64,000 nt of DNA from Pusillimonas sp. DMV24BSW_D. GTDB taxonomy: Bacteria > Pseudomonadota > Gammaproteobacteria > Burkholderiales > Burkholderiaceae_B. The DNA lies in NCBI RefSeq assembly GCF_011388195.1, contig NZ_CP049990.1:1-64000 (forward strand). Reading direction: 5' to 3'. Shown here one piece after another: positions 29,535 through 39,934 of this stretch (its first letter is position 1; every line of letters begins with the position of its first letter). A program made the translations under genes and the position numbers. Under the pieces are notes generated by a model. That model searched no databases. It was not told the DNA's origin and worked only from the letters and a program-made list of their open reading frames with translations.

Positions 29535-30005
29535 TTAGAGTTGTGCCTTAAGCTGGTTCAACAGCTCGGCGTGTGCCTGTGCATCGACCTCGCGCTTGAG
29601 AATCTGTTCTGCACCCTTGACCGCCAACACAGCAACGTCGTCACGCAACCCGTCGCGGGCACGCTGGACTTCCTGTTCGGCGTCTTGTTTGGCTTGGGCG
29701 ATAATCCGGGCTTTTTCAGCCTCGGCTTCGCGCCGTGCCTCATCGATGAGGGCGGCAGCCTGTTTCTCAGCTTCGAGCATGCGAGCGTGATTTTCAGACT
29801 TCGCTGATGCTTCGATCAGGCTGATACGGGCCTGAGCCTGCGCCAGATCGGCCTTGCCTTTATCGGCAGCAGCCAGACCATCTGCAATTTTCTGGCGGCG
29901 ATCTTCGATTGCTTTTGTCAGGGGTGGCCATACGAATTTCATCGTAAACCACGCCAGGACAAAAAACACGATCATCTGAAAAAAGAGAGTCGCGTTTAAG
30001 TTCAC
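29535..30005 (-). CDS. atpF: F1Fo ATP synthase subunit b
   Basis: 156 residues from GTG 30005 (AAGGGA 8 nt upstream). One N-terminal membrane helix (about 5-25, [22 protein letters not shown]) and a long charged Ala/Glu/Lys coiled coil form the dimeric peripheral stalk. Length equals E. coli AtpF (156). Confidence 0.97.
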   Translation of the reverse strand: MNLNATLFFQMIVFFVLAWFTMKFVWPPLTKAIEDRRQKIADGLAAADKGKADLAQAQARISLIEASAKSENHARMLEAEKQAAALIDEARREAEAEKARIIAQAKQDAEQEVQRARDGLRDDVAVLAVKGAEQILKREVDAQAHAELLNQLKAQL

Positions 30006-30139
30006 GGTCGTTTCCCTTTATTACCACTGGCACCTTACAGATTAACTGCACGATGCCCAATGTCCACGTCGCAGGCAGCACTTTAACGTACCACCAACGA
30101 CGACGTTAGCCTGCCCGAAGGCAGGCGCGTTGCTCAAGC

Positions 30140-30427
<288 letters not shown>

Positions 30428-30507
30428 TTAAAAACTGCTTTGCAAGAAAACCTTGCTATCCAGCAGGCCGACCCCGTTGAAATAAGGGCCCGCCCGCTAG
30501 GAATTCA

Positions 30508-31389
30508 TTAATGGTCTTCGTGAGCCAAGCCAACGTAAACGAGGGTTAGCATCATGAAGATGTAGGCCTGCAACACCACGATTAACACGTGGAAAATCGC
30601 CCAGGCGGAGCCGGCCAGAATATGACCGATACCCAAACCCACACTCGTACCATTAAAGCCTGCCGCAGCACCACCCAATAGGGCGATGAGCATGAAGAGC
30701 AATTCGCCGGCAAACATATTGCCGAACAACCGCATACCCAACGACACTGTTTTGGCGGCATATTCCATAAGGTTCAACAATATGTTGAACGGAATAAGAA
30801 GCACACCCACAACACCGTGACCGTGGAAGGGAGCCGTAAACAAGCCTTTCGTGAAGCCCAGACCACCCTTGACTTTAATGCCATAGTAAAGAGTGAGCAG
30901 CAACACGCCCAACGACATACCCATTGGCACGTTCAGGTCGGCTGTTGGCAAAATACGGTGGTAATAAAGTGGGTCGCCGTGCTCGGCACCCAAGCCTGTC
31001 ATTTTGAAAATCCATGCCATGAGATCGACCGGAACCAGGTCGAGCGTGTTCATGAGGATAATCCACAGAAATACGGTAAGTGCCAGCGGCGCAACAAAAC
31101 GACGACTCTCTTCGTTCGGAATAATGCTTTTGGCTTCGTTCTGCACCATTTCAACAAGCATTTCAACGGCCGACTGGAATCGGCCCGGAACACCGCTTGT
31201 TGCTTTATTGGCCGCACGCCACAAGAAGAAAATAACAATAAGCCCCATGAACAGGGACCAAAACATCGAGTCGTAATTCAGAACGCTGAAGTCGGCAATT
31301 GCAGTTTGCTTTTCCCCCAGACCATTCAAATGCACTAAGTGATGCTGAATGTAATAGGATTGTGGCGAAATATCACTTGGAGCAGCCAT
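30508..31389 (-). CDS. atpB: F1Fo ATP synthase subunit a
   Basis: A 293-residue polytopic membrane subunit forming the proton half-channels. The essential Arg lies in [15 protein letters not shown], and the last helices ([21 protein letters not shown]) match the family. The long N-terminal extension before the first helix is common in betaproteobacteria. Confidence 0.97.
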   Translation of the reverse strand: MAAPSDISPQSYYIQHHLVHLNGLGEKQTAIADFSVLNYDSMFWSLFMGLIVIFFLWRAANKATSGVPGRFQSAVEMLVEMVQNEAKSIIPNEESRRFVAPLALTVFLWIILMNTLDLVPVDLMAWIFKMTGLGAEHGDPLYYHRILPTADLNVPMGMSLGVLLLTLYYGIKVKGGLGFTKGLFTAPFHGHGVVGVLLIPFNILLNLMEYAAKTVSLGMRLFGNMFAGELLFMLIALLGGAAAGFNGTSVGLGIGHILAGSAWAIFHVLIVVLQAYIFMMLTLVYVGLAHEDH

Positions 31390-31470
31390 TTGAACCCTTA
31401 CCTGTTAACTTTTTAAACAGAGCCTGACACAGAACTGTGTCAGGCCCATGAAATTGGAATTCGCACCACG

Positions 31471-31938
31471 TTACGGCAGCCGCCCAAACATAAGCAGTAA
31501 CACGTAACCTTTCAACACCATGAGCAAGCCGAACAACAGTGCCGGCCACACAAGCCAGGCCTGCGCTACATAAACTACCAGCACCAGCAAAGCAACTGAT
31601 GCAAGTAATTTCACGAGCTCGCCAACCAGAAACCGGCCAGGACTGGCGGGCCGACCGGCAACCATGCCCAACAGCAGGCGCGCAGCAAAAAGCGCATTAG
31701 GAACAAAACAGGACAACGCGCCCAAAAGCGCCGATGCTCCGGCTTCAACCCCAGCGACCCCCCAGGAAACCACAACGGCAACAAGCATCATGCCCGCCTG
31801 AGCGGCCAGCACATGAACAAGCCCCTTAACGGCACTTGCCTGCACTTTTCTGCGCTCGGCCTCAGTTAGCTTTATTGGTTCCAGCCTTACCGGCTCGGTT
31901 TCCCCAGGCTTCACAAGCCCCTGCTTCTTTGGTGTCAA
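31471..31938 (-). CDS. atpI: ATP synthase accessory protein I
   Basis: About 155 residues with four hydrophobic segments (about 40-60, 65-90, 107-127, 130-150). The family aids c-ring assembly or Mg2+ handling. First gene of the operon. The longest frame begins with TTG 31938, but a good promoter (31947-31976) would start the RNA only a few bases before it, so translation may be leaderless or may begin downstream, for example at GTG in the ninth codon. Confidence 0.85.
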   Translation of the reverse strand: MTPKKQGLVKPGETEPVRLEPIKLTEAERRKVQASAVKGLVHVLAAQAGMMLVAVVVSWGVAGVEAGASALLGALSCFVPNALFAARLLLGMVAGRPASPGRFLVGELVKLLASVALLVLVVYVAQAWLVWPALLFGLLMVLKGYVLLLMFGRLP

Positions 31939-31946
31939 ACCCAGAG

Positions 31947-31976
31947 AGTATAACTGGTTTTTTAAGCCTTAAGCAA
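31947..31976 (-). promoter_or_regulatory. Probable sigma-70 promoter of the atp operon
   Basis: On the minus strand TTGCTT (31971-31976), an 18-nt spacer, and TATACT (31947-31952). The predicted start near 31940 almost coincides with the TTG codon at 31936-31938. The only other upstream gene on this strand is the enoyl-CoA hydratase, 78 bp away. Confidence 0.5.
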
Positions 31977-32016
31977 ATCGTAAGGCCGCTTTTTTGTGCA
32001 ACGCACACCCGGCCCT

Positions 32017-32793
32017 TTATTCATGCCGAAACTTGGCCTCACGCTTTTCGACGAACGCATTCATGCCCTCTTTTTGATCATGCGTCGAGAACAAGGCGTG
32101 GAAGTTGCGGCGCTCAAACAACAAGCCTTCATTTAACGGTGATTCGTATGCGCGATTAATGCTTTCTTTGGCCATCATGACCGCCGGTAAAGGCATAGAG
32201 GCGATGACCGCTGCAGCCGCCATGGCTTCTTCCAGCACTTTTTCAGTGGGTACAACCCGTGCAACCAGGCCGGCCTGCTCGGCCTCTTGCGCACCAATCA
32301 TACGGGCCGTCAGAATCATATCCATGGCTTTGGCCTTGCCCATGGCACGCGGCAAGCGCTGGGTGCCACCATAGCCGGGAATAATGCCCAGCTTGATTTC
32401 AGGCTGCCCAAACTTGGCGTTTTCACCCGCAATAATGAAATCGCATTGCATGGCCAACTCACAGCCGCCGCCCAGTGCAAAGCCGGACACCGCAGCAATA
32501 ACGGGTTTACGAATACGGCGCAGCGATTCCCAGTTATGCCCCAGGTAATCCTGTTTGTAAACATCGGCGTACGACCAATCTTTCATCGCCGCAATATCCG
32601 CGCCGGCAGCAAAAGCTTTCTCATTCCCTGTTAACACGATGGCGCCAATGTCATCGTTAGCATCGAATTCGCGCATGGCCTGTGCCACTTCATCGATTAA
32701 TTCATTGCTGAGCGCATTCAACACTTTTGCCCGATTCAGGGTAACCAGCCCCACACGCCCTTGAATGTCGGTTTTGATCATTGGCTCGCTCAT
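32017..32793 (-). CDS. Enoyl-CoA hydratase
   Basis: A 258-residue crotonase-fold enzyme hydrating trans-2-enoyl-CoA to 3-hydroxyacyl-CoA in beta-oxidation. The oxyanion-hole segments AFAAGADIAAM and FALGGGCELAM, and both catalytic glutamates (Glu112 in GGCELA and Glu132 in GQPEIKLGIIPG), are present, so it is a hydratase rather than an isomerase. Length is normal. It would feed the 3-hydroxyacyl-CoA dehydrogenase encoded near 9 kb, though the two genes are far apart. Confidence 0.9.
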   Translation of the reverse strand: MSEPMIKTDIQGRVGLVTLNRAKVLNALSNELIDEVAQAMREFDANDDIGAIVLTGNEKAFAAGADIAAMKDWSYADVYKQDYLGHNWESLRRIRKPVIAAVSGFALGGGCELAMQCDFIIAGENAKFGQPEIKLGIIPGYGGTQRLPRAMGKAKAMDMILTARMIGAQEAEQAGLVARVVPTEKVLEEAMAAAAVIASMPLPAVMMAKESINRAYESPLNEGLLFERRNFHALFSTHDQKEGMNAFVEKREAKFRHE

Positions 32794-32823
32794 GAACTCT
32801 CCTTTGCAAAGTAAACTAAATGC

Positions 32824-34614
32824 ATGAATACAAAACCGATACTTTACCGCTTAACGCCCGCCGATCCGGCCGGGCACTGTTTTTCAGTTCAAGTAACCAT
32901 TGCGCAACCGGATACAGAAGGGCAAATACTCAGCTTACCTGCCTGGATTCCAGGCAGTTACCTGCTACGCGATTTTTCCCGACAAATCCAGGATATTCGT
33001 GCCCACGACGCACAAAACGCGCCCGTCGTCATCACCAAAACCGGTTCCCATAGTTGGCAATGCGCCCCTTGCCACGGGGCTTTGCACATTGAATACCGTG
33101 TCTATGCCTGGGATCTTTCAGTGCGCGGCGCCCACTTCGACGAAACCCATGCTTTTTTCAACGGCACCAGTGTTTTTCTATTTCCGCACGGCCAAACCAA
33201 CCAGCCCTGCTTGCTGGATATCTCGCCACCGCCACACACAAACAAATGGAAAGTCTTCACCAGCCTGCCCGAAGCCAACCCTCAGCAGTACTCAACGGCG
33301 GCCAAACGCCATGGTTTCGGATTGTATGAAGCACCCAATTACGATGCTCTGATCGATCATCCTGTTGAAATGGGTACGCCGCAAGTAGTGTCGTTTGAAG
33401 CGCATGGCGCCGAGCATGAAATGGTGTTTACAGGCGAGATACCGGGCCTGGATCTGAAACGTATCGCCGCAGACACACAGAAAATCTGTGAGGGGCAAAT
33501 TGCACTGTTCGAACCGCAAACCAAGGCGGCACCTTTCCTGGATAGCGCCTCGCGCTATGTATTCATGACGATGGTAACCGGCAATGCGTACGGCGGCCTG
33601 GAGCACCGGGCCTCAACCGCACTGATGATCAGCCGCAACGATTTACCTGTTGTCGCGCAGCAAAAAGCACCAGACGGCTACACCACCTTTTTAGGCCTGG
33701 TCAGCCATGAGTACTTCCATACGTGGAACATCAAACGGATCAAGCCTGAAGCATTCACTCCCTACAACCTCTTGCAGGAAAATCACACGCGCTTGCTATG
33801 GGTGGCCGAAGGCTTTACTTCGTATTACGACGACCTGATGTTATTGCGTTCCGGCGTTATCAACGAAACCCAGTACTTTTCACTGCTGGAAAAAACGATT
33901 GGACTCGTCATGCGCTCACCAGGACGCCACCGGCAATCGATTGCCGACAGCAGTTACGATGCCTGGACCCGTTTCTACAAGCAAGATGAAGAGTCGCCCA
34001 ATGCCATAGTGAGCTACTACAGCAAAGGTGCGTTAGCCGCGTGGGGACTCGATCTTACCCTTCGAAGCGCCACCAACGGAACCCGCTCGCTCGACGATGT
34101 CATGCTTCTGTTGTGGCAACGCTACGGCAAAACTTTCTACACGGGCGTGCAAAAAGGAATTGAGGAAAATGCCATGGCGGGCCTGATTCAGGAAGCCACC
34201 GGCGTGAATGTCGATGACTATCTGTTGCGTTATGTCTATGGTTGCGAAGACGTACCGCTAACCAAACTGCTGGCAGACCAGGGGGTCACGCTGGCGTGCG
34301 AAACAAGCAATGCGCTGCCGTCGCTCGATGTTCGAACCAAAACCGGCAGCGGCCAATTGGAACTGGCGACGGTATACAAAGGGGGGGCGGGGCACCGGGC
34401 CGGGCTATCGGCCGGCGACTTACTGGTGGCGGTAAACGGGTTACGTATTACCGACGCCGCCTCGCTAGACCAAGCCATGCGCCTGTGCCGACCTCATCAG
34501 AGCGTGCCGGTTCATGTTTTCCGCCGCGACGAGTTACGCGTGTTCAAAGTGAAAACCGCCTCGCCGCCAAACGATAAATGGACACTGAAACGAGTTCAAA
34601 CCGCCGCTACTTAG
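32824..34614 (+). CDS. M61 family glycyl-aminopeptidase-like metallopeptidase with PDZ domain
   Basis: A 596-residue protein. Zinc motif HEYFH (His295, Glu296, His299) with third ligand Glu329 in WVAEGFTSYYDD, plus the GGLEH segment before it, define family M61. An N-terminal beta domain (1-190) and a C-terminal PDZ domain (about 490-575, YKGGAGHRAGLSAGDLLVAVNG) complete the usual layout. No clear signal peptide, so probably cytoplasmic. It is divergent from enoyl-CoA hydratase across only 30 bp, and its 3' end overlaps the convergent oxidoreductase gene by 8 bp. Confidence 0.9.
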   Translation: MNTKPILYRLTPADPAGHCFSVQVTIAQPDTEGQILSLPAWIPGSYLLRDFSRQIQDIRAHDAQNAPVVITKTGSHSWQCAPCHGALHIEYRVYAWDLSVRGAHFDETHAFFNGTSVFLFPHGQTNQPCLLDISPPPHTNKWKVFTSLPEANPQQYSTAAKRHGFGLYEAPNYDALIDHPVEMGTPQVVSFEAHGAEHEMVFTGEIPGLDLKRIAADTQKICEGQIALFEPQTKAAPFLDSASRYVFMTMVTGNAYGGLEHRASTALMISRNDLPVVAQQKAPDGYTTFLGLVSHEYFHTWNIKRIKPEAFTPYNLLQENHTRLLWVAEGFTSYYDDLMLLRSGVINETQYFSLLEKTIGLVMRSPGRHRQSIADSSYDAWTRFYKQDEESPNAIVSYYSKGALAAWGLDLTLRSATNGTRSLDDVMLLLWQRYGKTFYTGVQKGIEENAMAGLIQEATGVNVDDYLLRYVYGCEDVPLTKLLADQGVTLACETSNALPSLDVRTKTGSGQLELATVYKGGAGHRAGLSAGDLLVAVNGLRITDAASLDQAMRLCRPHQSVPVHVFRRDELRVFKVKTASPPNDKWTLKRVQTAAT

Positions 34615-35509
34615 CGTTCGCTTCCAATCTTGCTTGAATCGCCTTGGCCGCGGTTACCCCATCGGCCAGGGCGGTAACCACGCAAGGGTGCTGACGCGAT
34701 GCCACCTCGCCAATGGCATAGACCCCATCAGAACTGGTTTGGGCCGTCTCAAAGTCACTTGAAATAAAGCCGCGCGCAGTGCACGCCAAGCCCAAGTCGT
34801 TCGCAAAATCGGCGTTGGGCGCCCACCCATACATCACTAACAGAACATCATATGCGACACCGTTCACCGTGCGCTGTTCAGGGTCAACGGTATACGCCCC
34901 AACCGTTAGGGAACCAACCGGTAACTGCTGAACAAATTGCTGTTGCGCACGGACCGTACGCGCATAAACCTGCACGCTGTGCGCCCCCTTTTCGAATGCG
35001 AACAAGGCATTTTCAAATGCATTGTCACCGCCGCCCAGAACCGCAACCCGCTTATTGGTGAAATCAAAGCCGGCAACATGTTGCCCCGGCCCAACCAAAA
35101 TCTGGGGATCAGGCGGCGCTTGATTCAACCCTCGCGCTTTAACTCCCGTGGCCAACACCAAAAAACGACCTGTGATTGTTTCATTGTGTGGGCCCGATAT
35201 CTGAAAGCCCGGCGCGCAAACCCGCACCGATTGAACCGGCCACTCCAGACGCAACGCCACTTTCGACTGCACCACGCTTTGGGCCAGATTCTGCGCAACC
35301 TGCAAACCATTCACACCTGGCAAACTGGCATTCCAATCGTCCATGAACGGGTTAATTCGACACAACCCTCCCACTGCATCGGCGGCGTCGACCAATAACG
35401 GCTTAAAGCCCAGGCGCGACAACCACACCGCGCACGACACGCCCGCCGGACCCGCACCCACAATCACTGCGTCGTAAAAAGAAGGTGCACTGTTTGCTTG
35501 AAGACTCAT
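34607..35509 (-). CDS. FAD/NAD(P)-dependent oxidoreductase (thioredoxin-reductase-like fold)
   Basis: 300 residues from ATG 35509 (AGGG upstream). FAD-binding GAGPAGVSCAVWLSRLG, NAD(P)-binding VLGGGDNAFENALFAF and a C-terminal GVYAIGEV FAD segment are clear. The redox-active CxxC of thioredoxin reductase is absent at its usual place, so it resembles ferredoxin-NADP reductase-type or other TrxR-fold proteins. It is a possible electron donor to oxygenases such as the Rieske protein, but nothing in the context proves that. Confidence 0.8.
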   Translation of the reverse strand: MSLQANSAPSFYDAVIVGAGPAGVSCAVWLSRLGFKPLLVDAADAVGGLCRINPFMDDWNASLPGVNGLQVAQNLAQSVVQSKVALRLEWPVQSVRVCAPGFQISGPHNETITGRFLVLATGVKARGLNQAPPDPQILVGPGQHVAGFDFTNKRVAVLGGGDNAFENALFAFEKGAHSVQVYARTVRAQQQFVQQLPVGSLTVGAYTVDPEQRTVNGVAYDVLLVMYGWAPNADFANDLGLACTARGFISSDFETAQTSSDGVYAIGEVASRQHPCVVTALADGVTAAKAIQARLEANAK

Positions 35510-35602
35510 TGACCCTGCCAGTAAATAACCCAATACGCAAAGTGTATCGGAAGCGATGCCCTATTCGCACTACAATTGCGTCTCACTCATCAGGTTAAAC
35601 GT

Positions 35603-35968
35603 ATGCTTACCCGCCGTATTTATTTTTCACAGTTGGCGCTTGACGCCCGTATTGGTATCCTTGAACACGAACTGCGTGCCACGCAACCTTTGCATATTGA
35701 TGTTGAAGTGGACATTGATATTTCGCAACCGGTAAATGATCACAATATTCAAACCGTGCTCGATTACCGCCTGCTGCGCAGCGCCATTGTGGAAGAATGT
35801 ACGCAGGCCCACGTAAACCTCATCGAAACACTGGTCGAACAAGTGGCCGACCGTCTGTTTCGCGAGTTTGCAGAAGTGCGCCACCTGAAACTACGTATCA
35901 GCAAACCCAATGCCTTTTCCGACTGCGCCGCAGTCGGCGTTGAAATTCAACGCAGCCGCAACGATTAA
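35603..35968 (+). CDS. folB: Dihydroneopterin aldolase
   Basis: 121 residues from ATG 35603. FolB converts dihydroneopterin to 6-hydroxymethyl-dihydropterin in folate synthesis. Family signatures: [44 protein letters not shown] and a final [15 protein letters not shown]. It lies 5 bp before ttcA, forming a two-gene unit. Confidence 0.92.
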   Translation: MLTRRIYFSQLALDARIGILEHELRATQPLHIDVEVDIDISQPVNDHNIQTVLDYRLLRSAIVEECTQAHVNLIETLVEQVADRLFREFAEVRHLKLRISKPNAFSDCAAVGVEIQRSRND

Positions 35969-35973
35969 TAGTT

Positions 35974-36987
35974 ATGACACACGCCAGCAACGACCCCTCC
36001 GTTATTCGATCCGATCGCAAATTAAGCGTGAACGAGAACAAACTGGTGAAACGCCTGGTGCGCGAAAGCGGCCGCGCCATCAGTGACTTCAACATGATTG
36101 AGGCAGGCGATAAGGTTATGGTGTGCCTGTCCGGTGGAAAAGACTCATACGGCCTGCTCGACCTGTTACGCATTCACCAGTCGCGCGCGCCCTTCCATTT
36201 CGACATCGTCGCTGTAAACCTGGACCAGAAACAGCCCGGGTTTCCCGAGCATGTGTTGCCTGAATACCTTGAAAGTATCGGCGTGCCCTACCACATTGAA
36301 AACCAGGACACGTACTCAGTAGTCACGCGCGTGATTCCCGAAGGTAAAACCATGTGTTCGCTGTGCTCACGCCTGCGCCGGGGTATTTTGTACCGGGTTG
36401 CCACTGAGCTGGGCGCCACGAAAGTTGCGCTGGGACACCATCGCGACGACATTCTGGCCACCTTTTTTCTGAATTTGTTCTATGGCGGCCGCATGAAAGG
36501 TATGCCGCCCAAGCTCAAGTCCAGCGACGGTAAACACATTGTGATTCGCCCACTGGCTTACTTGCCGGAAAAAGATTTAATTGCCTACGCCAAGCTGAAG
36601 GAATTCCCCATTATTCCTTGCTCGCTGTGCGGCTCTCAAGAGAATCTGAAGCGCCAGGAGATCAACCGCATGATCGGCGAATGGGAGCGCAAATTTCCGG
36701 GTCGCGCCATGAGTGTTTTCGGGGCACTTACGCGGGTGGTGCCGTCGCACCTCATGGACCCAAGCCTGTTCGACTTCACGAATCTTGAAGTGGATCCGAC
36801 AAGCTTTGAAGGGGATATGGCATTCGACGAAGAAACCTTTCCCGACCTGCCCGATGCCTTGGGCTCAGATGATGGCGGCGATTCCAACCATGAACCCGTG
36901 ACGGGGCAAGCGCGTGCTGAAACGTCGCCTACCGGTCAGAAAATCATTCCGCTCAGTGTCGTGGGGAATTTACAAAAACTGGGCTGA
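35974..36987 (+). CDS. ttcA: tRNA 2-thiocytidine(32) synthetase
   Basis: 337 residues. The PP-loop SGGKDS (53-58) activates C32 of tRNA with ATP; Cys128 and Cys131 ([11 protein letters not shown]) with a further Cys in IPCSLCGSQ coordinate the [4Fe-4S] cluster. GHHRDD is also typical. The C-terminal 40 residues are variable and acidic. Its stop is 9 bp from the convergent ubiX stop. Confidence 0.95.
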   Translation: MTHASNDPSVIRSDRKLSVNENKLVKRLVRESGRAISDFNMIEAGDKVMVCLSGGKDSYGLLDLLRIHQSRAPFHFDIVAVNLDQKQPGFPEHVLPEYLESIGVPYHIENQDTYSVVTRVIPEGKTMCSLCSRLRRGILYRVATELGATKVALGHHRDDILATFFLNLFYGGRMKGMPPKLKSSDGKHIVIRPLAYLPEKDLIAYAKLKEFPIIPCSLCGSQENLKRQEINRMIGEWERKFPGRAMSVFGALTRVVPSHLMDPSLFDFTNLEVDPTSFEGDMAFDEETFPDLPDALGSDDGGDSNHEPVTGQARAETSPTGQKIIPLSVVGNLQKLG

Positions 36988-36996
36988 AAAAGCGTA

Positions 36997-37566
36997 TTAC
37001 GTGCCTTCCCACTGCGGGCCGTTCACATCAATGTCGAACAGTTCCAGCACGCGCGCCACAGTGTGGTCGACCATTTCGTCGATAGATTTTGGATGGTGGT
37101 AAAACGCGGGCAAGGGCGGGAAAATTACACCCCCCATTTCCGTTACCGCTGTCATATTGCGCAAATGCGCCAAATTCAAAGGCGTTTCGCGCACCATTAA
37201 CACCAGGCGGCGACGTTCTTTCAGGGTAACGTCGGCCGCACGCGTAATCAGGTTATCGGAAAAACCATGCGCCACCGCCGCCAGCGTGCGCATGGAGCAC
37301 GGCACCACCACCATACCGGCCGTGGCAAACCCGCCACTGGCCAAGGTTGCGCCGACATCGCGAAAACCGTAAACGCAGTCGGCCAGGCCATGTACCGCCT
37401 GACGTGTTATTTCAAGCTCGTACTTGATATTCAGCACACCCGACGGCGACACCACCACATGCGTTTCAATATCCGGCACATCGCGCAGCGTTTCCAGCAT
37501 CCGCACGGCATAAACCGACCCGGTTGCGCCGGTAATGCCGATAACCAGACGGCGTTTATTCGCCAC
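36997..37566 (-). CDS. ubiX: Flavin prenyltransferase UbiX
   Basis: 189 residues from GTG 37566, which lies inside the end of grxD (11-bp overlap). UbiX makes prenylated FMN for UbiD decarboxylases in ubiquinone synthesis. [49 protein letters not shown] and [11 protein letters not shown] are family signatures. The overlap suggests translational coupling to grxD. Confidence 0.94.
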   Translation of the reverse strand: MANKRRLVIGITGATGSVYAVRMLETLRDVPDIETHVVVSPSGVLNIKYELEITRQAVHGLADCVYGFRDVGATLASGGFATAGMVVVPCSMRTLAAVAHGFSDNLITRAADVTLKERRRLVLMVRETPLNLAHLRNMTAVTEMGGVIFPPLPAFYHHPKSIDEMVDHTVARVLELFDIDVNGPQWEGT

Positions 37567-37888
37567 CGAGTGCGCCCGATTCCTTCAGAACCGTCACCAA
37601 CTCGCCCGACTCATGCATCTCGGCAAGAATATCGGAACCGCCAATAAACTCACCCCCCACATACAGCTGGGGAATCGTGGGCCAACTGGAATAGTCTTTC
37701 ACGCCCTGACGCACTTCTTCGTCTTCCAGTACGTTAACCGTAACCAGCTTCGTGACGCCTGATGCTTTCAAAATTTGAATCGCGCGCCCGGAGAAACCGC
37801 ATTGCGGAAACTGGGCCGTACCCTTCATAAACAAAACAACGGGGTTACCGGTAACGGTTTCTTTAATGAAATCTTGAACTTCGCTCAT
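37556..37888 (-). CDS. grxD: Monothiol glutaredoxin (Grx4 type)
   Basis: 110 residues from ATG 37888 (MSEVQDF). The CGFS active site (Cys30), the preceding MKGTAQFPQ and the later [22 protein letters not shown] are typical. It binds and delivers [2Fe-2S] clusters. It sits between prmC and ubiX on one strand. Confidence 0.94.
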   Translation of the reverse strand: MSEVQDFIKETVTGNPVVLFMKGTAQFPQCGFSGRAIQILKASGVTKLVTVNVLEDEEVRQGVKDYSSWPTIPQLYVGGEFIGGSDILAEMHESGELVTVLKESGALGGE

Positions 37889-37930
37889 GGTGCTCTCTAA
37901 AGAAATAGGAAGAATGTATGAATTATAAAG

Positions 37931-37953
37931 GCCGTTCATTCAGAATGAACGGC
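37931..37953. other. Perfect 11-bp inverted repeat between prmC and grxD
   Basis: GCCGTTCATTC-A-GAATGAACGGC, arms identical over 11 bp with a single central base. It starts 14 nt after the prmC stop and ends 43 nt before the grxD start. No T-tract follows on the minus strand, so it may be an RNA stem, a weak terminator or a protein-binding palindrome. Confidence 0.5.
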
Positions 37954-37967
37954 GTTAAAGGCAGGCG

Positions 37968-38786
37968 CTATAAATGCCCACCGGAAATACGTTCGATTTG
38001 GGACAAATCTTTCCTGCTTTCGACGCCTTTAAAGCCGGCTTGTTCCAAAATGGAGCGCACAGCCGTCGCCTGATCCCAACCATGCTCCAGCCATAACGTG
38101 CCGCCCGGTTTAAGCCACCTATGCGCGTCTTGCACAATGTGGCGAATCGCCTGAAGCCCATCGGACTCGTCGGTTAGCGCCTGGCGCGGCTCAAACCGCA
38201 AATCCCCTTCGACCATATGGGAATCATCCGGCGCGATATACGGTGGATTCGACACGATCACATCGAATTGCTGCGAACCCAACAGCGCATGGTACCAATT
38301 ACCGGCATAAAATTCGACCCGCGCGCCCAAACGCGCTGCGTTTTCTTGCGCCACGCGCAACGCGGCTGGACTGTCATCGGTTGCCACCACTTTAGCTTTC
38401 GGACAGGCTAACGCCACGGAAACAGCAATGGCGCCACTGCCCGTTCCCAGATCCAGCAAAGTTTTGTTTTCATTCTGCAGACGCTGCAAAGCGCTAATTG
38501 CCGTCTCAACCAGCACTTCCGTGTCGGGGCGGGGAATCAACACATCTGGAGACACTTTGAAAACGTGCCCCATAAATTCGCGCTCGCCAACGATATACGC
38601 CACGGGCTCACCCGCTATACGGCGTTGAAAACAGGCCTCAATGAAGCGCACTTGGTCTGTCGAAAGCGGGTCGGTATCGTGGGCAATCAGCCAACTGCGC
38701 GAGACGCCAAGCGCATGCTGCAACAAAACCTGCGCATCCACCCGCGCCAGGCCGCTTTGCATCAGGAAATCTCGCACACAACGCAT
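37968..38786 (-). CDS. prmC: Release factor glutamine methyltransferase
   Basis: A 272-residue protein that N5-methylates the GGQ glutamine of release factors. SAM motif DLGTGSGAIAV (112-122) and catalytic NPPY (180-183) are present, with N-terminal helical domain motifs (YIVGEREFMGHVFKVSPDVLIPRPDTE). It lies 12 bp after prfA, its substrate's gene, in the same operon. Confidence 0.95.
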   Translation of the reverse strand: MRCVRDFLMQSGLARVDAQVLLQHALGVSRSWLIAHDTDPLSTDQVRFIEACFQRRIAGEPVAYIVGEREFMGHVFKVSPDVLIPRPDTEVLVETAISALQRLQNENKTLLDLGTGSGAIAVSVALACPKAKVVATDDSPAALRVAQENAARLGARVEFYAGNWYHALLGSQQFDVIVSNPPYIAPDDSHMVEGDLRFEPRQALTDESDGLQAIRHIVQDAHRWLKPGGTLWLEHGWDQATAVRSILEQAGFKGVESRKDLSQIERISGGHL

Positions 38787-38798
38787 GATCCGGCCTGC

Positions 38799-39881
38799 TT
38801 AAACCTGTTCCGCCATGGCAGCCAACATTTCGGCACGCTGCTCGGCTCTTAAGGCGTCGGTTAATTCGTCCAGATCGCCCTGCATAATCGTGGGTAACTT
38901 GTGCAGTGTTAAGTTAATGCGGTGATCTGTTACCCGCCCTTGCGGGTAGTTATAGGTGCGAATACGCTCGGAACGATCGCCCGACCCCACCAGACTTTTG
39001 CGCTGGGCCGCCTCCTTGCTTTGCTGCTCTTGCATTTGCTTGTCTTTCAAGCGGGCCGCCAAAACCTGCATGGCCTTTTCCCGATTGCGATGCTGCGACC
39101 GGTCTTCCTGACACTCCACCACCAAACCGGTGGGTAAATGCGTTAACCGAATCGCTGAATCGGTTTTGTTCACGTGCTGGCCGCCGGCGCCACTGGCGCG
39201 GAACGTGTCCACGCGCAAGTCAGAGGGGTTAATCACAATATCGCTAAGTTCATCGGCCTCGGGCAATATGGCCACTGTGCACGCCGAGGTATGAATACGC
39301 CCTTGCGTTTCCGTGGCAGGTACCCGCTGAACGCGATGCGCACCCGACTCAAACTTCAAGCGCCCGTACACCCCATCGCCGTCGATACGGGCAATCACTT
39401 CTTTATAGCCCCCCACTTCGGAAGGGCTTTCCGACATAATCTCCACACGCCAGCCTTTGGTTTCGGCGTAGCGGCTGTACATGCGCAGTAAATCACCCGC
39501 GAACAAGGCACTTTCATCGCCGCCCGTACCGGCTCGAATTTCGAGAAAGACACTGCGGCCGTCATCTGGATCGCGGGGCAACAACAAGACTTGTAATTCA
39601 TCTTCCAGCACCTCAAGGCGCTCGCGGCCGATCTTCAACTCGTCTTCAGCCATTTCACGCATATCCGGATCGGACTGCATTTCCTTGGCTGCCTGAATAT
39701 CGCCTTCAGTCGCTTCATACTGTTGAAACTGCATCACCACAGGTTCGATTTCCGACCGCTCACGCGACAGCTTGCGGAAACGATCCATATCCGAAGCAAT
39801 ATCCGGTTCAGCCAACAAAGCATCAATTTCAATCAACCGACGAGCAAGTTGCTCCAGCCGGCCACGCATGGAATCTTTCAT
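38799..39881 (-). CDS. prfA: Peptide chain release factor 1
   Basis: A 360-residue RF1 recognising UAA/UAG. The codon-reading PAT motif is at 188-190 and the hydrolysis motif GGQ at 233-235 ([13 protein letters not shown]). Length matches E. coli RF1 (360). hemA is upstream with a 53-bp gap on the same strand, a classic arrangement. Confidence 0.97.
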   Translation of the reverse strand: MKDSMRGRLEQLARRLIEIDALLAEPDIASDMDRFRKLSRERSEIEPVVMQFQQYEATEGDIQAAKEMQSDPDMREMAEDELKIGRERLEVLEDELQVLLLPRDPDDGRSVFLEIRAGTGGDESALFAGDLLRMYSRYAETKGWRVEIMSESPSEVGGYKEVIARIDGDGVYGRLKFESGAHRVQRVPATETQGRIHTSACTVAILPEADELSDIVINPSDLRVDTFRASGAGGQHVNKTDSAIRLTHLPTGLVVECQEDRSQHRNREKAMQVLAARLKDKQMQEQQSKEAAQRKSLVGSGDRSERIRTYNYPQGRVTDHRINLTLHKLPTIMQGDLDELTDALRAEQRAEMLAAMAEQV

Positions 39882-39934
39882 AGATAAAATGGGATAAAAA
39901 GTGAAAGGCGCGCCGTTTAAGAATAGCGGCAGCG

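Noticed and set aside
34607-35509. Thioredoxin reductase trxB
   Set aside because: The CxxC redox pair is missing at the expected place, so only the fold is assigned.
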